The position numbers were made by a program, and so were the translations under genes. From NCBI GenBank assembly GCA_014526335.1, contig JACTAT010000123.1:374842-438841 (forward strand): a stretch of DNA of 64,000 nt, read 5' to 3'. Below are positions 32,501-44,500 of the stretch, piece by piece. A model generated the notes under the pieces. That model was given only the letters and a program-made list of their open reading frames with translations. It searched no databases and was not told the DNA's origin. Origin of the DNA: Chrysaora quinquecirrha. Taxonomy: Eukaryota; Cnidaria; Scyphozoa; Semaeostomeae; Pelagiidae. Within the stretch, counting starts at the first letter, position 1; the number at the start of each line of letters is the position of its first letter.

Positions 32501-35500
32501 TATAAAAAATTATTGTTTTTAAGTCAGAAAAGGAACCCCTATTAAAATGCAGGGTTTCTGATCCCAAATCAAACAAGTCTGGTATTTTTTACATTGGAGA
32601 CAAAGCTCATCTGCTTTCATCCCTATTATCGGTGAAATTGAGATAATGGCGATGCAGCACATCTCAAAAGAGAACAGCTTCATCCATTGTATACATGGGC
32701 AGCATATCACTTAGCTGCTGCCATTCCTGTCCGCTAGGTGAACTTATACATATTTTCAGCCTGTCCCTTTATCCAATTCTGCAAAAAATTTGGCAAAGTT
32801 CGAGATAGAGAGCAGGTTTTCCTGCATGGGAAATCGAAAATGATTCGAGACAGCGAATGTTTGGAATATAAACAGCAGGTATTGGAACATCATGAATTTA
32901 ATGTCTAATTGCGCCGAGATGAAACTCGTATCATTAACATATTTTTACATGATATCGCACTTGACTTGAATATTATCTGGTATAAATTTTATAAAATTCC
33001 TCCTTCAGAAAAATTATTCAGAAAATATTTACCTAAGTGGGTTCCTTTTTTGGGCCACCTGTACATAAAAAGCACGACTGTAATAATAATGGTTAAACAC
33101 CTATATAAAAAGGAAATCTAGGCGTGTTTTAACCAGTTGGTTCACCGCTCTTTCTAATATCACAGCACAGATTGTATAGCACTACAGAAAGCAAAATGGT
33201 AAGAGAGATTTCGAAGATTTTATTGGCGCTCAACCTGACGGTATTCTGCATTACAGCAATGCAAACTATATTCGATTGAGGCCCAGACCAAAAAGATTGT
33301 GAGCCGAACATCTTTATCACTCAAATCGTGAAAAAATAGCCTAAAAGCTAGCCAGTATAAGATTTATTTCTCATTTAATTAGGCGAAGTGAATGATTCGC
33401 TTTCACCATTTCAGTGATAAAGATGTTCAGATCACAATGTATTGGGTCGTATGTCCCATTGAGTCTAGTTTGGGTAATTGGCCACAAGGCTATCATCTAC
33501 TAACCCAACTGCCTATCTTTGAGAGGTCTGTAAATGAGAACTGAATCTTACTTGCTAGTTTATAGGCGATCCTAAGTTCCATCGAATCTAGCCTAACTGA
33601 CTTGCTACAAGCCTATAACCCAAGTGTCCATCTCTAAGAGGTCGGGAAATGAGAACTGAATTATAGTGAATAGCCTTTAGGCTTTCTTTCACGATTTGAG
33701 TGATAAAGATGTTCGTCTCACAATCTATTTGGTCGTAAGTTCTTGGGGCACTTACGTAAAAGGATCCATCCGCAATAAAAATGATAATCGGCAACCCATA
33801 GTGGGTGTAGATTTAATTTCGCTTTAAGGACTCTAACTTGTGTTAATCTTGACCAGCACCTTGAATAAATGGTCAAGACTTTCTGTAAACCCAAAATGGG
33901 CAAAAAATGTACAACAAGAATAGTAACATCTTATTCCAAAAAATCGACCTTAGAAACACGCAACGTAGACATATATGAGCATACACTTTTTTTAATAAGC
34001 AACTTGACTTTTGTCCAGCCCTCAAACTTGCTTAAAATTTCAGAGATTTCAGCCCTCAAAGTTGCTTAAAAGTTGCTTAAATTTTTTGTACCTAACAACC
34101 ACCCCTGACTTCGCGGGTCAAAATCGTCAACTGTTAGGCCTACAACACGACTTTTGGGAGACAAAAAATGGAAAATATTAGCTATTAACGACCTTTAACA
34201 TGCAAAACATAAGAACGAACAATTTCCTAATAACACGAAAGAGAATAAGCTTGGTTGTTTGACTTCTTAGTTGTTTACAGTAATTCAATTGAGCCCTCAA
34301 GTTGCTTAATGTTAAGGTCGGTTCAGCCCTAGTTGCTTATTGAGCGGTTGCTTATTAATAAAAAAGTGTAATCCGAAGTAAAGGAAAAGGAAACGCAATT
34401 TTTTTTAATTTCATGGTATCGATGTCTTAAACATTGTTAGTTACTGAATAAAATATTCTTTTTCCTAAATATTTCATGTTTATGTTTCCAGAAAATCCAT
34501 CTTGTGAGTCTCATTCGATAAAGGATAACTCACTGAATTCCGCAACCTCCACGCTTCCTTGTTTCTTGAAACACCTTGTAATCATCATTTTCTTTATCAT
34601 CTTCAGCTTCGTCTTGAGCTTGTTCAGCGATTTCTTCTGCAAGAGCTTTGATTGCATCTCTCTTTGATTTGCCAGCTTCAACATGAAGATGATCAGCAAG
34701 ATACTTGAGGGCATCCCGTGCAATGATTTCTACACGCCTATCTCTTTTCTGCTCCAAACGCTTCTCAATATTTCTCGGCATTGCTGTAATGCAGAATACA
34801 ATGAGGTTGAGCGCCAAGAAAATGTTGGAAATCTCTCTTGCCATATTGCCTTCTGTAGTGTTATACAATCTGTGTTGTGATATTAGAAAGAGCGGTGAAC
34901 CAAATGGTTAAAACACACCCAGACTACTTTATAAAGAGATATTTTGGCTTTATTATGATTTACCCTCACAGCGCTTTTTCTAGCGCGCTGGACTGCCACT
35001 TCACAATAGTGATTATTCAGACAGATTCAGATTTAGACAGAATTATATTAATTTTCTGGTCTTCTTTGTTTAAGTTATCTATCGAGTTGATAAAGACCCC
35101 AAAATCCCGAAATTCACTCCAAACCGCCAAGAAAGCTCATCGTATAATGAATTGTTTTTTTTTTGTCTTTCTTGAACAACTCATCCATCATCAAAGAGAT
35201 AAGACAGCATCCAAAAACCCCATTCACTCCAATCCGCCAAGAAAGCTCATCGCATAATGAATTGTCTATTTTTTGTCTTTCTTGAACAACTTATCCATCA
35301 TCAAAGAGATAAGACAGCATCCAAAACCCCATTCACTCCAATCCGCCAAGAAAGTTCATCGTATAAAGAATGCATTTTGCCTTCTCTGCGTGACTTATCT
35401 GTTAAAGATTAAAGACTGCAACAAAAAACTTATGAAACCCCAAACCACCAGAAAACTAATCTTTAAAAAATTTCTCATTTATATCTTTTGTTCATGATTG

Positions 35501-38500
35501 ATCGAAAAGAGAAATCTGGGTGCAAAGTTCAATTATGTATTGTTTGGGTAGGGTAGCTTCAAAAACGATATAAAAAAATAAATTACTCAAATTTTTTTCT
35601 TCTTACTTTCCACTAAGTTTTTCACTTTGCTGAAGGCTATGAATCAATTCCTTCATGGCAATATGCTATTAATGCTTGCTCAGCAATGTTTCTTTATAGA
35701 CAGCAAGTTTTATCTACTACAGGGGCTGCATACCACAGTTTTGTTGCCGGCCTTCCTGCGAACAGTTGTCTACTGATGAAGGCCTTAAAACCCTCGTAGC
35801 GCCGACTGTATGGCTGCAAGCGAGTCGATATATACTCCCTAGGGAGTATAGCAAAAAAAATGGAAAATGAAAAAAATGGCCTGAGGTAAGGGGGTAATAG
35901 TTGTAAAGCGCTGTGGAATATGTCCAGCGATAGATAACGGCGCTATATAAAAGCCATGACCTTTACCTTTACTACAGGGGGCTGCATACCACATTTTTTT
36001 GCGGGCCTTCCTGCGAACCCTTATCTTCTACAGGGGGCTCCCTACCACATTTTTGTGGCCGGCCTTCCTGCGAATACGTTACCTACTACAGGGGGCTGCA
36101 TACCACATGCTTGATGCTTCGCTAAGCAATAGATCGTATTGACGTGAAAGCAATTCGATTGATTCGGTCGTGAAAAGCGAAGTAACTTTGCTACTGCTAT
36201 TAAAGGAACAGTACAATGTTGATTTAAGCTTTTTCTTCGCTGCAAAAGAACTCCCCTTAAAATACCACCTTGTTTTCTAGTCTTAAAATGGATTCTGGCT
36301 GGAAAAAAGCTAAATCAGAATCTCTTTTTCAGTGCCAAATCAAGCTGCTATCAACAAGAGCTGATGAAGTTGCTGCAGTTGCTGGAAAATTCGAAAGGAT
36401 CGATAAACTAATGAACGTATGTCATTCAAGTCTTCATGTTCTGTCATATCTGATTAGTACAAGTTCATCCTTGTTCCTTGTGCGAGGGTCCTGAGGCGGG
36501 GGTGGGTGTCTAATCCCATTTCCCAGTCTATTTCTCGTCAGAATCCAATTTCCAGTCTTCAAAATCCCATTCCCAGTCTTTTTCGTATTTCGACAACGTA
36601 TGTCTTTGTCTTATGTCTTTGTCGTACGTCTTTGTCTTTTTCGTATGTCTTTGTCATAATTTGCACAGCGACAGATCGAGTGTTCACCGCCATCCTTTTC
36701 GGTTGGGTAATTATTGAGTGCGTGACTTAGTGTGATCTGCTTGGAAATCGGAAATACTTTCGTATTGAACTGACATATACAGTCTGTGTGTAAAGACGTA
36801 GAAGGTCTGGAAATGCTATTTATTACATTTAAAACATTAAAAAGCTACATTTCCATTAGAAACTACTAGTCAAAATCCGTTTTTATGTATTTTTAGAACA
36901 TCAAAAAGCGAATCCCATTCCGATCTTGTCTTCTATTCCGCATTCCCAGGGGTCAAAATCCCAGTCCCAGCACACCCAATCCCATTTTCCAAGCTCAAAA
37001 ATCGGCCAATCCCATTCCCATTTTACCCCTTCAGGACCCTCTTGTTCACTTGATACACGCTATTTTTATAAAGAGCCACTTTATAAGGAACCTGAAGGCC
37101 GAAATTTTTTGAAAATTCTTATACTACTAAAGATAAAATCGCTAAGGAACTTATCAATTTTAAATATTTTTATCACTGCAAACAATCAAGAATAATTAGG
37201 AAGCGAGATCCATTCATTTGAAGTCAAACTCGCATAAATTGTATGTTAAGCATGTATCAAATGTTTCCTTGAGTAGATTTTAGCTTTTGCACACATAGAA
37301 GTGTCCCTAGATAATAGTCATGATACTAAATGTGCAGTTAAAATTCAGGAACCAAAAGACTTTTGTAACACAATTTAACAAAAAGAGGTCCAAAAATAAA
37401 GAATTTTGAGGCCCCGGCCAAACGATCAAACAAACATTGCCTGACAAGCAAAAGTAAGCAAGATTCGTAGCGTAATTTTGAAAAAGTTCAATATCTGTTT
37501 TTGCTTACCGCGAGCAAAAACTTTTGGACGAGCAATGTTTTTGGACGTGGCCGAACGATCAAACATTTTGCTTGACAAGCTTTTTTGAAATGTTTGACGA
37601 ACAATGTTTGATTGTTTGGTCAGGGCCTAAGAACTAGACCTTGAGCTAGGTTCTTTATAAAATATAACTTGTGTACTCTACATCAATTGACGTCTCTGGC
37701 CTTCTCTTCTCTTGCACCCCATTATTGTACACCATTCTTGTACCCCCTTTCTCTGTTCCGCTGTCTTCCCTGCTAACCTTGTTCCCTGTCTTGCAAATCG
37801 ATGAAGATCAGTATTCTCTTGTCATTTTTAGAAATTTGAAGCCGAACTGAAAAAACTGTCAGAATCGTGGGAGAATATTCTTCAGAAAATTACTTCGAAA
37901 CTTTGTAGATTTTCAACGGTAAGTTTTTTAGACCTGTTGAATCCGGGAAATCAAAGAGTCTTTAAGAAAGGTATTTCGGCATAGCTTAACTTGGGCCTAA
38001 AACCAAAGTCAATAGAAAAATCTCGTGTTTATTCTTTTGACCATGCTAAAACCAAGATGAGACTCGATGGTGCACTGTAATTATGGCAATCCGATGTATA
38101 ACGCAGAACAACCTTGTTATTCTGTCATATAAGAAATGCGAAGAGCGTCTTATACTGGATTGAGTCGTCATAGTGTAAGCGAAAGCCCTATCCGGTCTAG
38201 GACTTAAGACGCGACCGGACGACACATCACATCTATAGCTATCTTCATTTTTACTTAGGTTTTGCCAGCTGATACTTGTGTCTCCGACGAATTCTTAATG
38301 GCTTTTGCCCGTGGATCACTCAGGTGAAAATTTATGCAACTGTACCGTAAACGATTTACATTTATTAATTATCGATATTCATCTCATTTCTAACATGAAA
38401 ATCTTGAGATTGTATAGTTAACAAACCCTGGTGCTAAGGCCACGTTTACACTAGCGAAAACGGATCGGATCTAAAGTGGATCCGCTCTACTTTTGGTACG

Positions 38501-41500
38501 GACAGGCCTTGCGTTTACACACAATTTCGTAGATCCGATCGATTTCTGGTCCGCGAACCGACCTACTTTTAGATCGTGTAAACAGTTAGATCCGATCCAA
38601 AACTGGCTCTCTTCGAAATATCATCATAAATTACAGTAGAAATATTAAGTAACCACGTGTGCGTCAATTGCTAGACCAAAAAGTGGAACGGATCCGTGCG
38701 TCGTGTAAACGGAGGGTGTATCCGTACCAAAACTAGAACTTCTGGATCCACTTTAGATCCGATCCACTTTCTCTCGTGTAAACGTAGCCTGAGACACTCG
38801 AAATATTTTCTTGGTTTCTATATGGCGAAGTTTTGATATAGCTAATAGACTGCGTAAATTAGACTGTGTCTTTGCCGTAACTTTGAGTATAGTCTTAATT
38901 ATCTTAAGTGCTCTTGTTTCGAAAAGATGAAATGACTGTACGAAAAATATTGCAGATACTCGATGAAACGTGATGTTTTATTTTCAAATCTTTTGAAACT
39001 GTGACCCTATCTTGCTGGAATGATTGGTCAGTGGTTACCCTAGACATCATTCCCCGAGTAATTCTGTTATTCACACAATGTTGGGTTTGTTGACTTAAGC
39101 TGGATGCAAACCGTGCCAAATTGTTGGTCAATATCGCCGCCAAAAATTGTTGGCTAACATGTTGGCACGGTTTGCTATTGATATTGGCCTCAAAAACAAC
39201 ATGTTGACATGTTTAAAAATATCCGCCAACATTTCCGTCGATTTTAACAAAATTGATGTGTTTGTACGGTTTACCGCATCCCTAGAACCCAAATCGAATT
39301 TCCTCGAGACTTTGCCGTCAAATCGATTTTGGCCCTGGTACCGGCCACAAAATCTGCCAAAATACTGGCAATTTTGGCCTTGGCATAAAAACAAGATGTA
39401 GATTCCGAAAGCAGATGTTCTTGGAAAGGAAATACAATAATTATAGTGATAACTAAGATACAATATCTCATGTAGCATCCTTTTTTGGTTTGTAGTTTTC
39501 GCCTTGTTTTGGTGTGAAATTTTGAAGAAACTGTGACGTCACTTAAAATATCTATTGTTTGAACAGCCAATCAAATTGCGAATAGACAAGGCCGATACCA
39601 GGGTCGAATATGGACAGCGGAGTTTCACGTAGAGGCCTATTCACCCTGGGGACGAGGTTGCGGTACTATGTCTCGCCAATATGGTGGCACAACATTTTCA
39701 CTTCTGGTCGTTATTTCGGAGACCCTAAAATGAGTAATAAATTGGCGGTTTGAGTTGGAACACGATTTTTCTTTGCAGTCAACCAAAAGAGTGAGCAATA
39801 AACACTTTGCTGCTTACTTTTCGGTCTTGTTGGTATCGCAAACCGTACCAACATGTTCGCCTTTTTTCAGCAAACATATAAGCCAACAATGTTGGCACGG
39901 TTTGCGCCCGCCTTTAGCCACAAGATTCTTTGAATGGTCTGCTATGTTCAAAGAGTTTTCTAGCTAATTCAAGAGTAAGGCCTTTTGGCAGTCTCTTCAT
40001 CAAGATATTATTGTTTAATTTGTGTTTTTGTTCATTTTTTCCAGTCCTGAGTTACAGGGATTTCTGTTCCACGACTTAACTACGAAGGTAAGACTGTACT
40101 TTTAACTTGTTAGGGACTCGTGGTGAGATTGAGTTCAGAACAAAAACACTATCGTCGATAAATACTGCGTACGTGAACTGAGTAGAAGGGTGCATCACTT
40201 AATCAACCTCGCACAACATAGGGAAGAAATTTTTCGTATGCGTTATTTTATGCGCAGCTTCCGCTGTACATAGAGCACTTTTGCAAGCAAAACTTCCAGA
40301 TGAGCCGTATGGCGGCCTTGGGCTTAGAATGTTATAGCAGAACCTTTTATCTTCTCGTTTATCGACATGTTCGCAAGTTGAATGTTCATGACTGAATTTC
40401 ATGACTCTTAAAGTTCACTGCAATGTGGATCCCAACAAGAAGAAATTTCGTTGGATAATAAAAAAAACAGTGCAACGATATGGAGCACATTTTCAGAATA
40501 AACATTTTGCAAATCACGATCCAGATAAATCTTACTTTCGAAGATCCAAACACTCCAACAAAATCATCCATTTTGCGCGCGTGATGATATTAGAGAGCGT
40601 AAAAGCCTCTGCCATGCGATTTTAGGCCCACAACCGCCATTAGGCTCAACTCTTGGTTTGGCTAGGCCAGAAGTGCCCTTTGCACAGCGGTAAAAACATT
40701 TCTTTCCTATGTTATCTCGCATACCATGACGATAAATCTCTATAAAGCCTACATCTTGTGTTTTTGCTACTGCGTATGTGTATAAGTCTTGATTTGCCCG
40801 AGCAGGACTACACGCTTTTTTATAAAAAACCTATTTAAGGCCTAGTTCTTAAAGTTCCTTATTTTTTTTACCTCTTTTTAGACGATTGTAGTTCCAAAAG
40901 TTCCTTAATAGTTCTTTAATCTTAACTGCACATACAGTTTAATGACTACCGTACAGAGACATTTGCATGTAAGCAAAGCTCGAGACTACTCAAGGAAACA
41001 TTTGATACATGCGTAAAGTACAATTCATGTGATTTTCGACTGCAAATGAATGGAACGGGCTTTCTAATTCTGGATTGTTTGCAGTATAAAAATATTCAAC
41101 AATGAAAAGTTCCTTAGTGATTTTCTCTTTCGTAGTATAAGTTCTTTGAATTTTTTGGGCCTTGTGCATGTAGATTCCATATAAAGTGGTTCCTTATAAA
41201 AAAAAGCGTGTATGCTAGAGAACCATTGAAGGATAAGAAAAATGCGTGTGCTCTTTAACATCATGACGTAGCTAACCTATGATCTAATATGTGTTTTTTC
41301 TCTCTTCTCTCAAAGGGCCTTAGAAAACTCGGCAATGATGTCAATGCTTCATATGCAAACATTAAAAGTATTGTTGTTGATGCGATACAGTCGTAAGTTT
41401 TACTAACATGTTCCAAACCACTTATTTTTTATTGTATTTATAACATTAGTACCGGGCTGAGAAAGTTACACGTGTCCTTGGTTGGCTGTTGTAGCTACAA

Positions 41501-44500
41501 GACTTCACACACTGATCTGTGGCTACACAAGTGAAGAAAACCTCGCAAACAGAAAAAGAGGCTGGACGCTAGTTAATTTTCCCGCGTTTTCCCTTTTCAC
41601 GTCCTTGGCAACAACGTCATCTTGTTTGTAGTATGCATTGTAACAGAAGCTGCAAAAGCAGGTTCAGCTCCCATATTCGCTAAAACTTGAGTATTTATCT
41701 GAACTGTTTTGAGGTTAGTGTTCTATTGAGCCTTCCTTGTGAGGACCTATATTAAAAAATGCGAAAGAAACGAATTCAGATAAAATGGTGCGCTAAAAGA
41801 CTAATTCTGTAGCTAGGCCTTCTCTTGGGGCCTGTTTATGTGAGGAGAAACACCTTACCTGCCGAACCCGGGGCTGATAGGCGAGATTTCTCCTTCCCAT
41901 AGAATGCCTTGTATTGCTGATTTCATGTTTATGTGACGAACCCAACACAACCAGTATAGTGAGATTTCACTTCAAGCAAGGTGAAGTTTCACCCAGGTGA
42001 TTTGAAATTTTTCTATATAAAGGAATTACCACCGGTACATTGAGGTTAATCTGTTTCAATCGAATGCTAGAATCTTCGTTCTCATTTCATGGAAGCAAGA
42101 CTTTTAAACACTCCACCTCAGCCCCTGGGGCTAACAGGTGACGTGAAAATGCCGTATTTTTAAGCAGAATTTTTCTCACCTACTAGCCCCGGGTCTGGCT
42201 GGCAGGTAAAGCTTTTTTTCTCATATAAACAGGCCCTTAGGCCCTAGCAACGGACGGTGTAGTCCTGGTCTCCCTTCAATTCTAATTACAAATTTGAGTA
42301 AAAATTGTCTCGCCTTCATGGGAGAGACGATACGTGTTTCCGTTCTGTTGCTAAATTGAGCGATTCGGTAGAATTTTAATTTCTCCAAATCAAAAGATAT
42401 CAAGTTTTTGATAAAACCAGCGCTGAGAAAGTAAAACTTTTCACCTAGACTAAATTTTGGGTGCTTTATACGATTTTCGCATGAAAAACTTAATATCTTT
42501 TGATTTGGAGAAAATTAAAATTCTACCGAACCGCCCTATAGCCTTTCGTAGTTTTTGGCCTGCTTTTCAGTGTCTAAAGTTTTGTCCTAGTGCTTTTAGT
42601 GTATAGTATTTCGGTTCGATAGTAGTATCTGCAAGGGATACGAAGATAACAAATGCTATACATAGTTAGTTATCCTTTCCCGTAGGATGTTGAATAGTAA
42701 CTGTAATTGTAATAATCCAACCTCGTCCCCAGGGTGAATAGGCCTCTACGTGAAACTCCGCTGTCCATGGTATCGGCCTTGTCTATTCGCAATTTGATTG
42801 GCTGTTTAAACAATAGAAGTTTTAAGTCATGTCACAGTTTCGTCGAAATTTCACACCAAAATAGGCCGAAAACTATGTAAAAAACATCTATAAAAACCAA
42901 AAATGATGCTACACGAGATATTGTATCTTGCCTTACAGTTATCAATGAAATTCTTTGCATTTCCTTTCTAAGAACATCTGCTTTCGGAATCTACATCTTG
43001 TTTTTATGCCTAGGCAAAAATTGCCACTATTTTGGCAGATTTTGTGGCCGGTACCAGGGCCAAAATCGATTTGACGGTCGAGATTCGAGGAAATTCGATT
43101 TGGGGCCTGGGGGCGAGGTTGGTAATAATCATTCGCTCAATTTTTTCGTTATAGGTTGTGCTATGATCTTTCTTTCGAACTTACGGAATTACTTGGAATG
43201 TCTAGATGGTTTGAAAAGTTTGGAATATTGGGTTTATGTGAAAAAACTATTCAAGGCAAGTTAAACTGGTGCAACCTATTCACATTCTTGTTTTTCTATA
43301 GATCTTTTCAAAGAGGTCTGGGTCGGCGCGACATTGATGGAAGGAAACAAGACGCAAGAAACTCACAGAAAGTGAAATACTATATTAATTGCCACCTAGA
43401 GCAGATAAACTGGCACTCGAAACCTTTCTTTCACTTAATTTCCCATTAAACGTAAATTTGAAGCAAAATCTGCTGCAATATCTCTACCAAAACGACCGCG
43501 GTTCCGGTCCTTGTGCATGGAGATTCCCTTACTCAAAATGTCTACCATTTTCCAGAAAAATGTCGCGCTGGCCCGGACCTCTATGAAAAGGTCTACTGAG
43601 GGGAGCTTCGGAATTTCACGGGTTGCGGGTTTGGCCGATTTTACCCTCGGGTTGTCGGATTTTTGCTAAAAATCGTGCGGGTTTCCCTATCAAGTATTTT
43701 TAACGGGCAACGGGTTTTGCCATTTTTCTAGCTCGGATTTCGGGTATTGTAGTAAAAATGTGCGGGTTCTCGGTCTTTAAACCTAACAAAGGATATCAAT
43801 GTGTAAAATTCTTAAAACAGTTGTCGAAACTAAGGTCATCCGGGTTTTCGGGTTTGTCCCAATTCTCTTCCGGGTTTTCGGGTTTTGATACCCCCCAAAG
43901 CCCCCTCTCTACTGTGATGCTTATTCAAGATTGCGTTTCCATTGTAATTTGGTAAAGGGCCTTGTCTAAAAAATCCCTAAGTAGAGACCTTTACTTCGGC
44001 CATATTCTCTGTATACTCTGTATATAAGACATGCAATTTTACTTTGGTTGAGTAGAAGCCGCGAGCCAGGAGGAACGTCCCCTTGACAAAGGTTTTGCCT
44101 GTCATAAGTTTGTTTTAGAGACGCCATTGAGAAATTTTCTATGAATTTTCGTTTTCAAAATCCTTGAGAACAAAGATAGCAACCTAGTCTTGCTACAAGA
44201 ATCTCAGTTTCCGCTCATTGAATCCATACCAATAACAATTTTTTTGGCTTCCATGTCGTTCTATTGTTCGATGTAACAGCATATCTAATAGTAGTTGGTC
44301 AATAGCAACCTCGTCCTCAGGGTGAATAGGCCTCTACGTGAAACTCGGCTGTCCATATTCTACCCTGGTATCGGCCTTGTCTATTCGCACTTTAATTGGC
44401 TGTTCAAACAATAGAAATTTTAAGTGACGTCACAGTTTCTTCAAAATTTCACACCAAAAATAGGCCGAAAACTATGTAGAAAATATCTATAAAAACCAAA

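Noticed and set aside
33718..33903. Cys-containing minus-strand frame as second exon of the peptide precursor
   Set aside because: An acceptor-like GGGTTTACAG precedes it, but the phase of the first exon would give a stop within three codons, and its end lies in a SINE-derived unit.
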